43,399 bases of DNA, taken from contig JACMPG010000317.1 of the NCBI GenBank assembly GCA_014377625.1, positions 1-43,399 on the forward strand. Direction: 5' to 3'. Of this stretch, positions 1 to 8,606 are shown piece after piece (position 1 is the first letter of the stretch; each line of letters starts with the position of its first letter). The translations under genes were made by a program, and so were the position numbers. The notes beneath the pieces were generated by a model. That model made no database searches, was not told the DNA's origin, and saw only the letters and a program-made list of their open reading frames with translations. Origin of the DNA: Spirosoma sp. (GTDB lineage Bacteria > Bacteroidota > Bacteroidia > Cytophagales > Spirosomataceae).

Positions 1-908
1 AGCGCCTGGAACAGGGCGAGGTCGGCGCCGACCTTGATCTGAAGAAACTCATCGGCCAGGTCGACGCCCTTGCCGACAACGCCGGCCGGGGTCTGCGGGT
101 CGCGAAAGTTGAACAGCCCGGCTTCGGGCAGCGGATTGACGGCGACGATCTTGCCGCCGTTGCTCTTGCAATCGGCCAGCGCCGAGAGCATGCGGGGGTG
201 GTTGGTACCGGGATTCTGGCCGACGACGAAGATCAGTTCGGCGTTGTGGATGTCCTCGAGCGAGACGGTTCCCTTGCCGATGCCGATCGTGGGGTTGAGC
301 GCCGAGCCGCTGGATTCGTGGCACATGTTCGAGCAATCGGGCATGTTGTTGGTGCCAAACATGCGCACGAACAACTGGTACAGAAAAGCGGCTTCGTTGC
401 TGGTTCGGCCCGAGGTATAGAAAATGGCTTCGTCGGGCGAGGCAAGCGCGTTCAGTTCATCAGCAATGAGTTGAAAAGCGTCTGCCCATTCAATGGGTTC
501 GTAGTGAGTTGCTCCGGGTTGCAGCCGCATTGGTTTAGTGAGTCGCCCCTGCTGACCGAGCCACAGATCCGTTTTCTGGAGCAGTTCGGTCACGCTGTAC
601 CGCTGAAACAGCACCGGCGAGGCCGTGTGTTTGGTCATAACTTCGTCGGCCACGGCTTTCGCTCCGCTCTCGCAATATTCGGCAATGCTGGAGCGGTCAT
701 GGTCGGGATCGGGCCAGGCGCAGGACGGGCAGTCGAAGCCATCTTTCTGATTCAGGTTGACCAGAGCCGTCCAGCCGCGCACGGGGCCGGTACCCTCCAG
801 CACGTGCTGAAACGATTTGATAACCGCCGTAACGCCAGCAGCTTCGGCTTTCGGCTCACCAACGGTAAGCTGGCCGGTGAGTTCTTCGGGAGGGGTGTTC
901 GTGGTCAT
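1..908 (-). CDS. FdhF/YdeP-family molybdopterin oxidoreductase (formate dehydrogenase alpha-like), 3' end outside window
   Basis: This frame is open from an ATG at 908 to the window edge (302 residues visible), so the ORF track missed it; the listed ORFs here are shadows. The N-terminal part has CPSCAWPDP, the cysteine-containing motif of the FdhF/YdeP branch of the molybdopterin oxidoreductases. Further on come EPIEWADAFQLIADEL, YTSGRTSNEAAFLYQLF and NMPDCSNMCHESSGSAL, all typical of the Mo-bisPGD binding domain. Family members move electrons to or from formate or related small substrates; the substrate here is unknown. fdhD, whose product sulfurates this cofactor type, lies 2 kb away on the same strand, which supports a formate-dehydrogenase-like enzyme. 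The start overlaps the upstream App1 stop codon (ATGA), suggesting translational coupling. The distal 300 bp is clearly GC-richer (about 65%) than the 5' part (about 53%). Confidence 0.9.
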   Translation of the reverse strand, partial: MTTNTPPEELTGQLTVGEPKAEAAGVTAVIKSFQHVLEGTGPVRGWTALVNLNQKDGFDCPSCAWPDPDHDRSSIAEYCESGAKAVADEVMTKHTASPVLFQRYSVTELLQKTDLWLGQQGRLTKPMRLQPGATHYEPIEWADAFQLIADELNALASPDEAIFYTSGRTSNEAAFLYQLFVRMFGTNNMPDCSNMCHESSGSALNPTIGIGKGTVSLEDIHNAELIFVVGQNPGTNHPRMLSALADCKSNGGKIVAVNPLPEAGLFNFRDPQTPAGVVGKGVDLADEFLQIKVGADLALFQA

Positions 909-1996
909 AGGAGTAGTTTAAGCGTATGTTGTATGGCGTCATTGCTATGGGCGAAGTAATAGCAAGGTACGCCCATAGCGTCGATTCGGTTCAGGATGGT
1001 GCGGGTCTTCGGCTGATTTTCGGTGTGTACCTGCCGGATGTAAACTACCCGGATTTGCCGGGTAAACTGCTCTACTACCGACGCGTAAATGCTGGGGTCT
1101 TCCTGCGTATCGTCGCCGAGAAGGATAAACTGCTGGTTTGGATACGTTTGCAATATCCAGATAATACGATCAAACTTGGTACGGTGCTTTCCCTGCCCGG
1201 TTTTGAGCAGTTCCCGAAACTGTTTGAGCGGGCTCAGCAGATAGACGCCGGTGGGCAGATTATTCTTTTCCGAAAAGTCGAGGATATAGTTGTAAAGGTT
1301 CCATTCACTGCTCGACACGTAAAAGAAGGCATTACTGGCTGAAACGGTAGCGTCGGTGCCGTTGCGCGTTTCGGCCAGCAGCTGGTAGTGCGCCACTACC
1401 CCCTCGAACGGCTGGCGGCTGTGGGCATTGCGCGTAAACAGCACCCGCAACCGTTTGGCAAGATTGGCCGAGTGCGAAATCAGAAACGTATCGTCAATGT
1501 CCGAAATACAGGCCAGCGTGGTTGAGTGCGGCACCAGTACCTGCCCGTTTCCCTCGGCCAAAATCGTTTCGGGCGTGATCGTCTGCGACATCAGATCGGC
1601 CCGTACAGGGTGCCAGCCCGGCGGCAGGGAGACATTCAGCGGCATCGTAACCCAGAAATAACCGGCGGTATCGGTCATCGTCTCGATAGATTCCTGGCCG
1701 CAACAAACCCGCACCCGAGCCTGAACGTAAGGGCGGACCGCAAAGAGCCGAATTAAACTGAATAAATTGACTAACAACCCATTCCGATACTTCCTGCGCG
1801 GAAAGGCACTCCGCCTGAAGACTGTGCCGTGTACTATGATCTGTTCGGCATTGCCAAACCCCCGATATACCTTTACCGTAGGCTGATTGGTAAGCCGCAG
1901 TTGTGTTAATAAATAGCGACGCAGCTTACCCTTAATGCTTAGATTTTGTTTAATGGGCAGTTTGTCTCGAACAGCGTTCATTGAGCGAGTGGACAT
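905..1996 (-). CDS. App1-like phosphatidate phosphatase (DUF2183)
   Basis: A 363-residue protein with the App1/DUF2183 catalytic signature: SDIDDTFLIS (about 165-174, a HAD-like DxDxT motif), then FFYVSSSEWNLY, and near the end LLGDDTQEDPSIYASVV, the acidic motif of the HAD fold. Yeast App1 is a Mg2+-dependent phosphatidate phosphatase. Bacterial members are mostly uncharacterised, so lipid phosphate as substrate is inferred from the family. No signal peptide is obvious, so it is probably cytoplasmic. The start is either ATG 1996 or ATG 1981 (MNAVRDK). The first overlaps the start codon of the divergent lipid kinase by two bases, leaving no space for conventional promoters. The stop overlaps the start of the molybdopterin oxidoreductase gene by 4 bp. 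Confidence 0.85.
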   Translation of the reverse strand: MSTRSMNAVRDKLPIKQNLSIKGKLRRYLLTQLRLTNQPTVKVYRGFGNAEQIIVHGTVFRRSAFPRRKYRNGLLVNLFSLIRLFAVRPYVQARVRVCCGQESIETMTDTAGYFWVTMPLNVSLPPGWHPVRADLMSQTITPETILAEGNGQVLVPHSTTLACISDIDDTFLISHSANLAKRLRVLFTRNAHSRQPFEGVVAHYQLLAETRNGTDATVSASNAFFYVSSSEWNLYNYILDFSEKNNLPTGVYLLSPLKQFRELLKTGQGKHRTKFDRIIWILQTYPNQQFILLGDDTQEDPSIYASVVEQFTRQIRVVYIRQVHTENQPKTRTILNRIDAMGVPCYYFAHSNDAIQHTLKLLL

Positions 1997-2888
1997 GTAT
2001 CTTAATAACCCTCAAACGAACAGGAAGTTGCTATTTTTATTCGCCATCAACCCCGTATCGGGCGGGCACGACAAATCGGGCATGGAAAACGCCATTCGTA
2101 ATTTCTTCACCAACTCGCCCCACGAAGCCCGCTTATTCCACCTCAACGGCAAAACCGATGAGGAGACGCTGACTCAACAGATTAATCAGTACCAGCCCGA
2201 CCGGGTGGTAGCGGTGGGGGGTGATGGCACCCTTAAGCTCGTGGCTACGCACCTGCTCAACACCCCAGTCGCGCTGGGCATCGTACCGGCGGGGTCGGCC
2301 AACGGCATGGCGCGTGAACTGAACATACCCACCGATCTGACGGCCTGTTTACAACTGCTGGTAGACGGAACCCCCTCGCCCATCGACGTAATTGCCATTA
2401 ATGAAACCGATATATGTCTGCACCTGAGCGACATTGGTCTGAACGCCCACGTTGTGAAATACTACCAGCAAAATAACTGGCGCGGCATGTTCGGCTACCT
2501 GCGGGCCGTATTGCGGGCTATGCGCAAACGCCGGCTGCTGCGCATTGACGTAACCCTCGACGATACCTGCGTACAGCGGACCGCGCTCATGGTGGTACTG
2601 GCCAACGCCCGGATGTATGGCACTGGTGCCGTCATCAACCCCGACGGTAACCCGGCAGACGGGCAGTTTGAGGTCGTCATTTTCCGTCGACTTACGGGCC
2701 TGGAAATCCTGAAACTCTTCTGGCACTACAAACCCTTCAATCCGAAAAATATCGAGATTCACTCGGCCACCTCCGTCAGCATCGAAAGCCGCCAGGCCGC
2801 TTATTTTCAGGTCGATGGCGAATACCGGGGCCGGGTCAACAAAATTACTGCCCGCATCCGCCCCGGTGCGTTGCAGGTGATTCGGTAA
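1995..2888 (+). CDS. Diacylglycerol kinase-like lipid kinase (DAGK catalytic domain, YegS/LCB5 type)
   Basis: A 297-residue protein when started at ATG 1995 (MYLNNPQ). The ORF track start at 1935 runs into the divergent gene and adds a tail without family features. Diagnostic motifs are INPVSGG near the N terminus, VAVGGDGTLK (the nucleotide-binding GGDGT of DAGK_cat) and LGIVPAGSANGMAREL. The C-terminal half carries IDVIAIN, GTGAVINPDGNPADGQFEVVIF and YFQVDGE, the usual YegS-like lipid-binding sandwich. Family role: ATP-dependent phosphorylation of diacylglycerol or related lipids at the inner membrane. It is divergent to an App1-like phosphatase that would catalyse the opposite step, so the pair may balance diacylglycerol and phosphatidate; this is inference. 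Confidence 0.88.
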   Translation: MYLNNPQTNRKLLFLFAINPVSGGHDKSGMENAIRNFFTNSPHEARLFHLNGKTDEETLTQQINQYQPDRVVAVGGDGTLKLVATHLLNTPVALGIVPAGSANGMARELNIPTDLTACLQLLVDGTPSPIDVIAINETDICLHLSDIGLNAHVVKYYQQNNWRGMFGYLRAVLRAMRKRRLLRIDVTLDDTCVQRTALMVVLANARMYGTGAVINPDGNPADGQFEVVIFRRLTGLEILKLFWHYKPFNPKNIEIHSATSVSIESRQAAYFQVDGEYRGRVNKITARIRPGALQVIR

Positions 2889-2917
2889 TAACAGGTAGCT
2901 GACTCGGGCGGATGCCA

Positions 2918-3742
2918 CTAATACAAATTGTACCGGCCATTGCGGACGAAACCGGCAAGGATAATGCGGGCTTCGTGGGCCATTTTCACGGCTAAACTGG
3001 AAGGGGCCCCCACGGCAATTAAGAGCGGAATACCGGCCCGCCAGCTTTTCTGTACCAGTTCAACGCCGATGCGCCCGCTCAGAAAAACGCCGTGCTGACT
3101 CAACGGCAACCAGCCCTGCCAGAAAGCCGCCCCAATGAGTTTATCCAGCGCGTTGTGCCGTCCAATGTCCTCGCGCACCAGCAGAATCCTGCCGGTAGCA
3201 TCGAACAGCGCGGCTGCGTGAATACCACCGGTATGGGCAAAAGCCGTTTGCGCCCCCCGGACGCGCTCCGGTAGGGCATGAATTAGTTCGGGAGCGACGG
3301 TAAAATCAGATGTGAGTGGTCCGGTCGTTTGCGCCATTGCTGCTTCGATACTAGTCTTACCGCACAGCCCGCAACTCGATGTTGTAAACGTATTGCGCTC
3401 CAGCTGCGCCCAGTCAACGGCTACGTCGGGATGGAGTTCAACCCGGATTACGTTGCCCGCTTTCTGCGCATCTTCTACGCAATGACGACACGACAGCACG
3501 TCGGCGGGTTGTTGAATGATGCCTTCGGTGAACAGAAAACCAGTGGCCAGTTCCTCGTCGTGCCGCCCGGTGGCATCGCCAGGGGTGCGCATCGTGACGG
3601 ATACGGTCCGCTGTTGCCGGTCGGTGGCGGGGCCGAAGCCCAGCCGAATTTCGAGCGGTTCTTCTATGGCCAGCAGATCAGGCAATTCGGTAGTATCGTC
3701 GCCGGTAACGCGCTGGATGGTAACGGGCGCAACGAAGGCCAT
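2918..3742 (-). CDS. fdhD: Formate dehydrogenase accessory sulfurtransferase FdhD
   Basis: A 274-residue FdhD. Family hallmarks are present: TTSSCGLCGKTS with the sulfur-relay CxxC (C124, C127), FAHTGGIHAAALFD, REDIGRHNALDKLIG and, near the end, SGRIGVELVQKSWRAGIPLL. FdhD takes persulfide sulfur from IscS and loads it onto the bis-MGD molybdenum cofactor, which is needed for formate dehydrogenase activity. The client is probably the FdhF/YdeP-type oxidoreductase at 1-908 on the same strand. The two are separated by the App1/lipid kinase pair, so they are unlikely to share one simple transcript. The ATG at 3742 gives a normal length. C86/C89-like cysteines (SCRHC) are an extra CxxC pair. Confidence 0.95.
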   Translation of the reverse strand: MAFVAPVTIQRVTGDDTTELPDLLAIEEPLEIRLGFGPATDRQQRTVSVTMRTPGDATGRHDEELATGFLFTEGIIQQPADVLSCRHCVEDAQKAGNVIRVELHPDVAVDWAQLERNTFTTSSCGLCGKTSIEAAMAQTTGPLTSDFTVAPELIHALPERVRGAQTAFAHTGGIHAAALFDATGRILLVREDIGRHNALDKLIGAAFWQGWLPLSQHGVFLSGRIGVELVQKSWRAGIPLLIAVGAPSSLAVKMAHEARIILAGFVRNGRYNLY

Positions 3743-3859
3743 GTTGGTGTTCAGTTTACAGTTTACGGTTGCGGTCGGAATGCCGCATCACCCGCGTTCC
3801 GGCTGACACGGCTGTTCGGGATATGAGTGGCACCGGCCACAAAAGTCCCGAATAGCTGC

Positions 3860-6427
3860 TTAAAAATTAAGCGAGAGCGCAGCTTTGACGGTAAACTTAT
3901 CAACGGGCTGACCACTGGGATAGCTCAGATACGTAAGCCGGTGAATGGCCTGGATGCGCAGTATCTTGAAAATATTTTCGATACCGTATCCCAGTTCAAG
4001 GTATGGTACGGCTCCGTTGAGCGACCCAAAACGCACCGAACGCTCCCCGTTAGTCCCGGTGCGAACAGCTTCGAAAGCCTTGTTCTTCGCTGACATATTA
4101 CCCCAGAGTGCGTCGGCATTGGCCACTAACCGCCAGTTGAGCCGCCGAATAAGAGGAAGTCGGTTGAACAGAAACCCCTCAAACCGGTGCTGCATATGAA
4201 TGGCCACGAACTGATCACTCACGAATTCGTAAAACTGCATCCGGTTAAACGTATTAGGCGTGAGCAGAAACGTGGGGTTGCCAATATGCGGGAACAGCAA
4301 CGGCACCGGCACCGCATCAGGGGTATAGCCTGCGGTAAGCAGGTATGCCATCCGGCCCAGTGTACCCACCCGCAGCGACTGTTGCGCGCGGAGTGTGATG
4401 CGGTTGTAGCTGTACGTGCCGCCCATGCCGGTACTGCCATGAGTGTAGCGAATGGTCAGCACCGGGGCCCGCCTGGTGCCAAGCGTAATACGTTCGTTAC
4501 CATCCATGATGTATTTCTCCTTCCGGGCCAGCCGGGCCTCAATAGACCAGTATGCGTCGATTAGGTCGGACTGTATCGGCGACTGATCCCCCAGTTGCGG
4601 TTCGGTACGGTAATGGTAGGGAAAGAGAGGGTCAAAGGTCCGGGTGCCGAGTGTGCCCGTCAGCATAACGCCCCGGACGGGTTCGGTGCGAAAGAAAATC
4701 TCCTGCTGATTTGTCTTGTAGCCCCCCCGGTATTTACCAAAGCGGGTGAGGGTGTAAAACATCCGGTTGCCGCCTACCAGCTCGGGTGTGATGCCGAGCC
4801 GTTCCAGATCATACGATGTTTTGATACCCAGAATCGTCCAGTGCTGACGGGAGAAGATATAATCGGCTTCAAGACCGTACTTCATCTGCCGATCCAGCGT
4901 ACCGTAGGCCATATATCCCCGCAACACGATGTGTCGGCTGAAATCATCGTTGGTTCGAAACCCCAGCCGTACCCGCAGGCCCTCCACGCTGTTGGCTGCC
5001 AGCAGATACGGATAAGGTCCAATATCGAACCCACCCACTTTATAAAACCCGGTGATGGCAATCTGCCCGATAAATTCGGCGGTTTTCACGGCTGGAATGT
5101 CCCGTAGCTGGGCAATCATTTTCTCGGCTTTCCGGTCGTTCTGACTCAGCGACGGTGAGCCAGCCAGATCGGCCCGGGCATTACTCCAGAAGGCATCGTT
5201 TGTCGTAGCTACGGTATCGCTCAGTTCAATGGGCTGCTCGTAGAATGCCACCGGGCGCGGCTTATTGATAATAAAGTTGCTGCTACTCATGCTCAGTTCG
5301 GCCCGCATCCCCAGCGAGTTTTTGCCCACTGCGGTCAGGTCAGCCATCAGCGTAATACCCACCGGCAGCCAACCCATTGGAGCACTGCCCCCGGCCGTTG
5401 TATCCATCACCGGCTCCAGCTCCTGCGAAATCATCAGCCGCCGAACGTAGTTAAGATTGGCGCGGGGGCCAATATGGGTTTCAATCTGCGTGAGCGCGTA
5501 GGTCGTGGTATCAATCCAGGCTTTGCCCACAAAAGCGAGGTCTTCGGGTCGTTTGGGGTCAAACTGAATCTCGTAGCAAACCCGGTTGCCAATCAGCAGC
5601 GTATCGGCCAGGTAAAATTCGTACCAGTTCTTCCAATTGTCGCCAATGGGTGAGGCAAAGTCTTTGCCCAGAATAGGAATGTAGTTATCATAAAAATTCT
5701 GATTGACTAAACTCGTACCACCCAATAGCTGCGAACTCAGGCCTGCATCGTCAACGGCCACGCCCCGGATGCGGGTTTTACGAATATCTTCGCGTTTCTG
5801 CTTCGGGCTGGACCGGAAGTAATACCGTGATACCGACTCCGAGAACAGCAGCGGAAGCAGCCGGTTACCTTCGTCGTCAAGGATGGAGTCGCCCCGGCTC
5901 ATGCCTTCTTTAACCCGTTTCATGAGCGGGTTGCTACCCATCTTAGCTGATACGTGACTGAGCGCAATCTGGGTTTTGGTGTAGGTATCGCTTTCGTAGG
6001 CCGACAGGCGACTGCGGTCATTACTACTCCGGTTTTTGCGTAATTCCCGCAGGACTCGGAACGCCGGATTCTCGCCCGCGTGTACTACTACTTCCTGCAA
6101 TGACTGCCCGGTTGGCACGAGCTTGAAGTCGATGGCCTGCGATTCCCGTTCGACGTCGATGAACCGCCGTAGCGTGGCATAACCCATCGAACTAACGGCC
6201 ATTGAATCGGTCAGACGACTAACGACTAACTTATACAGGCCGTTTTCGTCAGCCACGGTCCCTGACTGTTTACCAATCAGGGCCACACTGGCAAACGGCA
6301 CCGGCTCGCCCGTGCGGGCATTGGTTACCAGACCCGTCACCGTATAGGTCGTCTGCGCCCGCGCCAGCCGGGGCAGAATTACAAAGGCAAGAGCCAAAAA
6401 CAGAAACAGGTAAAGATTTGTTTTCAT
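3860..6427 (-). CDS. DUF5686 and carboxypeptidase-regulatory-like domain outer-membrane protein
   Basis: An 855-residue protein with a clear signal peptide (hydrophobic residues about 5-22, cut near RAQ). Residues about 27-110 form a CarboxypepD_reg-like beta-sandwich (YTVTGLVTNARTGEPVPFASV...GTVADENGLYKL). It then matches my memory of DUF5686: ENPAFRVLRELRKNR, SYESDTYTKTQIALSH, and a long C-terminal beta-barrel-like region ending in alternating residues with terminal aromatic F (AALSLNF). These proteins occur widely in Bacteroidota outer membranes. The function is unknown; cell-envelope assembly or transport has been suggested only by architecture. It lies downstream of pyrR on the same strand with a 119-bp gap, so it may have its own promoter. 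Confidence 0.88.
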   Translation of the reverse strand: MKTNLYLFLFLALAFVILPRLARAQTTYTVTGLVTNARTGEPVPFASVALIGKQSGTVADENGLYKLVVSRLTDSMAVSSMGYATLRRFIDVERESQAIDFKLVPTGQSLQEVVVHAGENPAFRVLRELRKNRSSNDRSRLSAYESDTYTKTQIALSHVSAKMGSNPLMKRVKEGMSRGDSILDDEGNRLLPLLFSESVSRYYFRSSPKQKREDIRKTRIRGVAVDDAGLSSQLLGGTSLVNQNFYDNYIPILGKDFASPIGDNWKNWYEFYLADTLLIGNRVCYEIQFDPKRPEDLAFVGKAWIDTTTYALTQIETHIGPRANLNYVRRLMISQELEPVMDTTAGGSAPMGWLPVGITLMADLTAVGKNSLGMRAELSMSSSNFIINKPRPVAFYEQPIELSDTVATTNDAFWSNARADLAGSPSLSQNDRKAEKMIAQLRDIPAVKTAEFIGQIAITGFYKVGGFDIGPYPYLLAANSVEGLRVRLGFRTNDDFSRHIVLRGYMAYGTLDRQMKYGLEADYIFSRQHWTILGIKTSYDLERLGITPELVGGNRMFYTLTRFGKYRGGYKTNQQEIFFRTEPVRGVMLTGTLGTRTFDPLFPYHYRTEPQLGDQSPIQSDLIDAYWSIEARLARKEKYIMDGNERITLGTRRAPVLTIRYTHGSTGMGGTYSYNRITLRAQQSLRVGTLGRMAYLLTAGYTPDAVPVPLLFPHIGNPTFLLTPNTFNRMQFYEFVSDQFVAIHMQHRFEGFLFNRLPLIRRLNWRLVANADALWGNMSAKNKAFEAVRTGTNGERSVRFGSLNGAVPYLELGYGIENIFKILRIQAIHRLTYLSYPSGQPVDKFTVKAALSLNF

Positions 6428-6546
6428 CGATTAGCGTATAGCCCGTAAAAATACTTAGAAATTGCATCCCATACTGCAATACTATAGTATATCCGCTACA
6501 TGTTTAATGCAACTTTAAGGTCAATTAGAACGCTGTTTACCGGGCA

Positions 6547-7146
6547 TCAGCCAACCAGCCAGATACGATCTTCTTCGGCCCCCTGCTCAGTCCATTCTAC
6601 CCGTACCCGCTGTGACTCCAGCGTGTTCACGCGTTTGCCGGTATAATCGGGCCGGATGGGCAGGTCGCGGTTGTATCGCCGGTCAATGAGCACCAGCAAT
6701 TCCACCGAGCGGGGACGGCCAAAGGCGGTCATAGCATCGAGCGCGGCCCGCACCATTCGGCCCGTAGCCAGCACATCATCGATGAGAATGACCCGCTTTT
6801 CTTCAATCACAAACGGCACGTTGGTCGTATTAGGGCGCAGGGGCGTATCGCGCCGTCGGAAATCGTCGCGGTAGAATGTAGCATCCAGGTAACCCAGCGG
6901 CACGCCCGGCGAGTCCACGCCGGGCAGCGACTTATTTCCGGGCGAGTCTGCGCCGGGCGAGTCCACGCCGGCCCGGATGCGGTTCAGTTCACGCACGACC
7001 CGTTCGGCGAAGTAGATACCGCGCGGCTGCATACCGAGTACGACGGTATCGGCAAAATCCTGATGGTTTTCGATGAGTTGCTGGGCCAGTCGGCTCACAA
7101 CGATTTCGAGCAGAGGGCTGGCCAGAATCAGGCGTTGTTGGTTCAT
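6547..7146 (-). CDS. pyrR: PyrR-like phosphoribosyltransferase (uracil PRTase/pyr regulator) with in-frame repeat insertion
   Basis: A 199-residue type I phosphoribosyltransferase of the PyrR family. The PRPP-binding loop is VILIDDVLATGRMVRAALDAM (about 119-139), followed by SVELLVLIDR and the C-terminal RIWLV. PyrR proteins convert uracil plus PRPP to UMP, and in Firmicutes they also bind pyr mRNA. In Bacteroidota the RNA role is uncertain. Usual length is about 180 residues. The excess is a low-complexity stretch, GVDSPGADSPGNKSLPGVDSPG (about 60-81), encoded by three near-copies of a palindromic 20-mer (see the repeat entry). It lies between the first strand/helix unit and the flexible loop, a place where a surface insertion could be tolerated. 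All core motifs remain, so the enzyme is probably functional. Confidence 0.88.
   Translation of the reverse strand: MNQQRLILASPLLEIVVSRLAQQLIENHQDFADTVVLGMQPRGIYFAERVVRELNRIRAGVDSPGADSPGNKSLPGVDSPGVPLGYLDATFYRDDFRRRDTPLRPNTTNVPFVIEEKRVILIDDVLATGRMVRAALDAMTAFGRPRSVELLVLIDRRYNRDLPIRPDYTGKRVNTLESQRVRVEWTEQGAEEDRIWLVG
6905..6972. repeat. Three GC-rich palindromic repeat units inside pyrR
   Basis: Near-copies of CCGGGCGAGTCCACGCCGG start at about 6905, 6938 and 6953, the last two overlapping in tandem. Each unit has CCGGCG/CGCCGG self-complementary ends, so it resembles a REP-type palindrome. They are read in frame as SPGVDSPG-like peptide, and the total insertion is a multiple of three. Confidence 0.75.
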
Positions 7147-7255
7147 GGGGTGAAGTTAATGGCCAGTTGGCAGTTTGCCGTTGGGCAGGCGGCTTTTTTA
7201 ACCCGGCTGTTTGGCAGAAATTTGTTGCCTCATACTTTGGTAAAAAAACACAACG

Positions 7256-7816
7256 ATGAAATTTCTGATTGTTGGCCTGGGTAATATCGGGCCGGAATAC
7301 GCTATGACACGCCACAACGCGGGCTTTATGGTGCTCGACAGGATGGCCGCCCAATATGGCTTTGACTTCAGTATGACCCGCCTGGCCTATACCGCCAAAT
7401 GGCAGCACAAAGGCAAGCAGCTTTTTTTTATAAAGCCCACCACGTATATGAACCTGAGCGGCCGGGCGGTGCTCTATTATATGAAGCAGGAAAATATTCC
7501 GGTTACGAACCTGCTTGTCGTTACCGACGACAAAGATTTACCCTTTGGCAAGCTGCGGCTCAAGCCCAAAGGCTCGGCGGGTGGGCATAATGGATTGCGC
7601 AACATTGACGAAGTCCTGAATACCCAGGAATACGCCCGCTTACGGGTAGGAATTGGCAGTAATTTTTCGGCGGGACGGCAGGTTGATTTTGTGCTGGGGC
7701 AGTTTCCGGAGGACGAACTAATTCAATTACCGGACTACCTTGACCGGGCGGGAGACGCCATGCTGAGCTTTTGCACTATGGGCATACAAAATGCCATGAA
7801 TAATTACAACCAGTAA
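7256..7816 (+). CDS. pth: Peptidyl-tRNA hydrolase
   Basis: A 186-residue Pth. It releases tRNA from peptidyl-tRNAs that drop off the ribosome and is cytoplasmic and normally essential. Conserved elements are FLIVGLGNIGPEY (N10), TRHNAGF (catalytic H20), KPTTYMNLSG (N66), VVTDDKDLPFGKLRLK (the catalytic aspartate region) and GSAGGHNGLRNI (N112). The length is normal and the ATG at 7256 fits the family N terminus exactly. It is divergent from pyrR with about 110 bp between the two starts. Confidence 0.97.
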   Translation: MKFLIVGLGNIGPEYAMTRHNAGFMVLDRMAAQYGFDFSMTRLAYTAKWQHKGKQLFFIKPTTYMNLSGRAVLYYMKQENIPVTNLLVVTDDKDLPFGKLRLKPKGSAGGHNGLRNIDEVLNTQEYARLRVGIGSNFSAGRQVDFVLGQFPEDELIQLPDYLDRAGDAMLSFCTMGIQNAMNNYNQ

Positions 7817-7991
7817 TTGAACATTTTAAAGAATCTTTGCATTTTTCCGAACCAGTAAAGAAATAGGTTAAGTCAAATTTTGAGCAAATATTATTTTGAT
7901 TTTACTGGTTAAGTAACCAAGATATCCATTAAATCGGTCGTTAGCCATATTTTTATCAGAATAATCTTCCGATAAGGGCCTAATAGTCGGC

Positions 7992-8021
7992 TTGCACTTT
8001 GCAACCTTCGCGGTACATTTG
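7992..8021 (+). promoter_or_regulatory. Bacteroidota-type sigma promoter (-33 TTG / -7 TACATTTG)
   Basis: TTG at 7992-7994 and TACATTTG at 8014-8021 are 19 bp apart. This matches the Bacteroidota housekeeping consensus TTG-N19-TAnnTTTG and lies 36 bp before the start codon of the secreted-protein gene at 8058. Confidence 0.65.
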
Positions 8022-8057
8022 TGCGTTCTCTAACTGAACACAAAATAGAACGAAACA

Positions 8058-8507
8058 ATGAAAACGCGTAGTATCTTTGCATCGGTAATCCTCGCAGCAG
8101 GATTGACCATTTCTCAGGCGAACGCGGCTACCACCACCAACACTGATGATAGCCCGGCCAACACCAAGCCGGCAAGTGCCATGCTTGTCAACGGAAACCA
8201 GACACAGTTCGCTGTGTACGTGGGCCACAGTCTCGGCAAGTTTGCGCAGACTACCCAATGGGTTGACTTCATGAATGTTGTCATGCTGTACAACCAAAAC
8301 CCGGCCGCTGTGCTGAAACTCAGCCCCGCCGACCGTGCCACGTTTAACGAAGCTTCGGCTGTAGTACTGAAAAAACTGGCCAGCCAGAAGGGTACTCAGG
8401 CAGCTGACTACCTGAATCAGGCCCACCGCACAACCCGGCTGATTAACTTCCTTTGGGATGTGAATCTGCCCCAGGTAGACGACCTACAAGTGACTGAAAT
8501 TCAGTAG
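8058..8507 (+). CDS. Small secreted protein of unknown function
   Basis: 149 residues starting with a textbook signal peptide (MKTRSIFASVILAAGLTISQ, cut near ANA-A). The mature part begins with a Thr/Asn-rich linker, followed by a helix-rich segment (VGHSLGKFAQTTQWVDFMNV, LSPADRATFNEASAVVLKKL, ADYLNQAHRTTRLINFLWDV). I do not recognise a family. It stands alone between pth and a strong hairpin terminator, with a good promoter upstream, so it looks like an expressed monocistronic gene. No cysteines and no lipobox are seen, so a soluble periplasmic or exported protein is most likely. Confidence 0.75.
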   Translation: MKTRSIFASVILAAGLTISQANAATTTNTDDSPANTKPASAMLVNGNQTQFAVYVGHSLGKFAQTTQWVDFMNVVMLYNQNPAAVLKLSPADRATFNEASAVVLKKLASQKGTQAADYLNQAHRTTRLINFLWDVNLPQVDDLQVTEIQ

Positions 8508-8606
8508 TTTAAAATATATCCTGAAATGATTGGCATTCAGGAACAGAAAAAGAGTAAAGTTAGTTTTTCATGTAGAAAAGGTTAAGGGTTTAGGAATAGT
8601 TAGTAT

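Noticed and set aside
198-959. 253-residue plus-strand ORF
   Set aside because: Shadow of the minus-strand molybdopterin oxidoreductase, which has clear family motifs and runs off the window.
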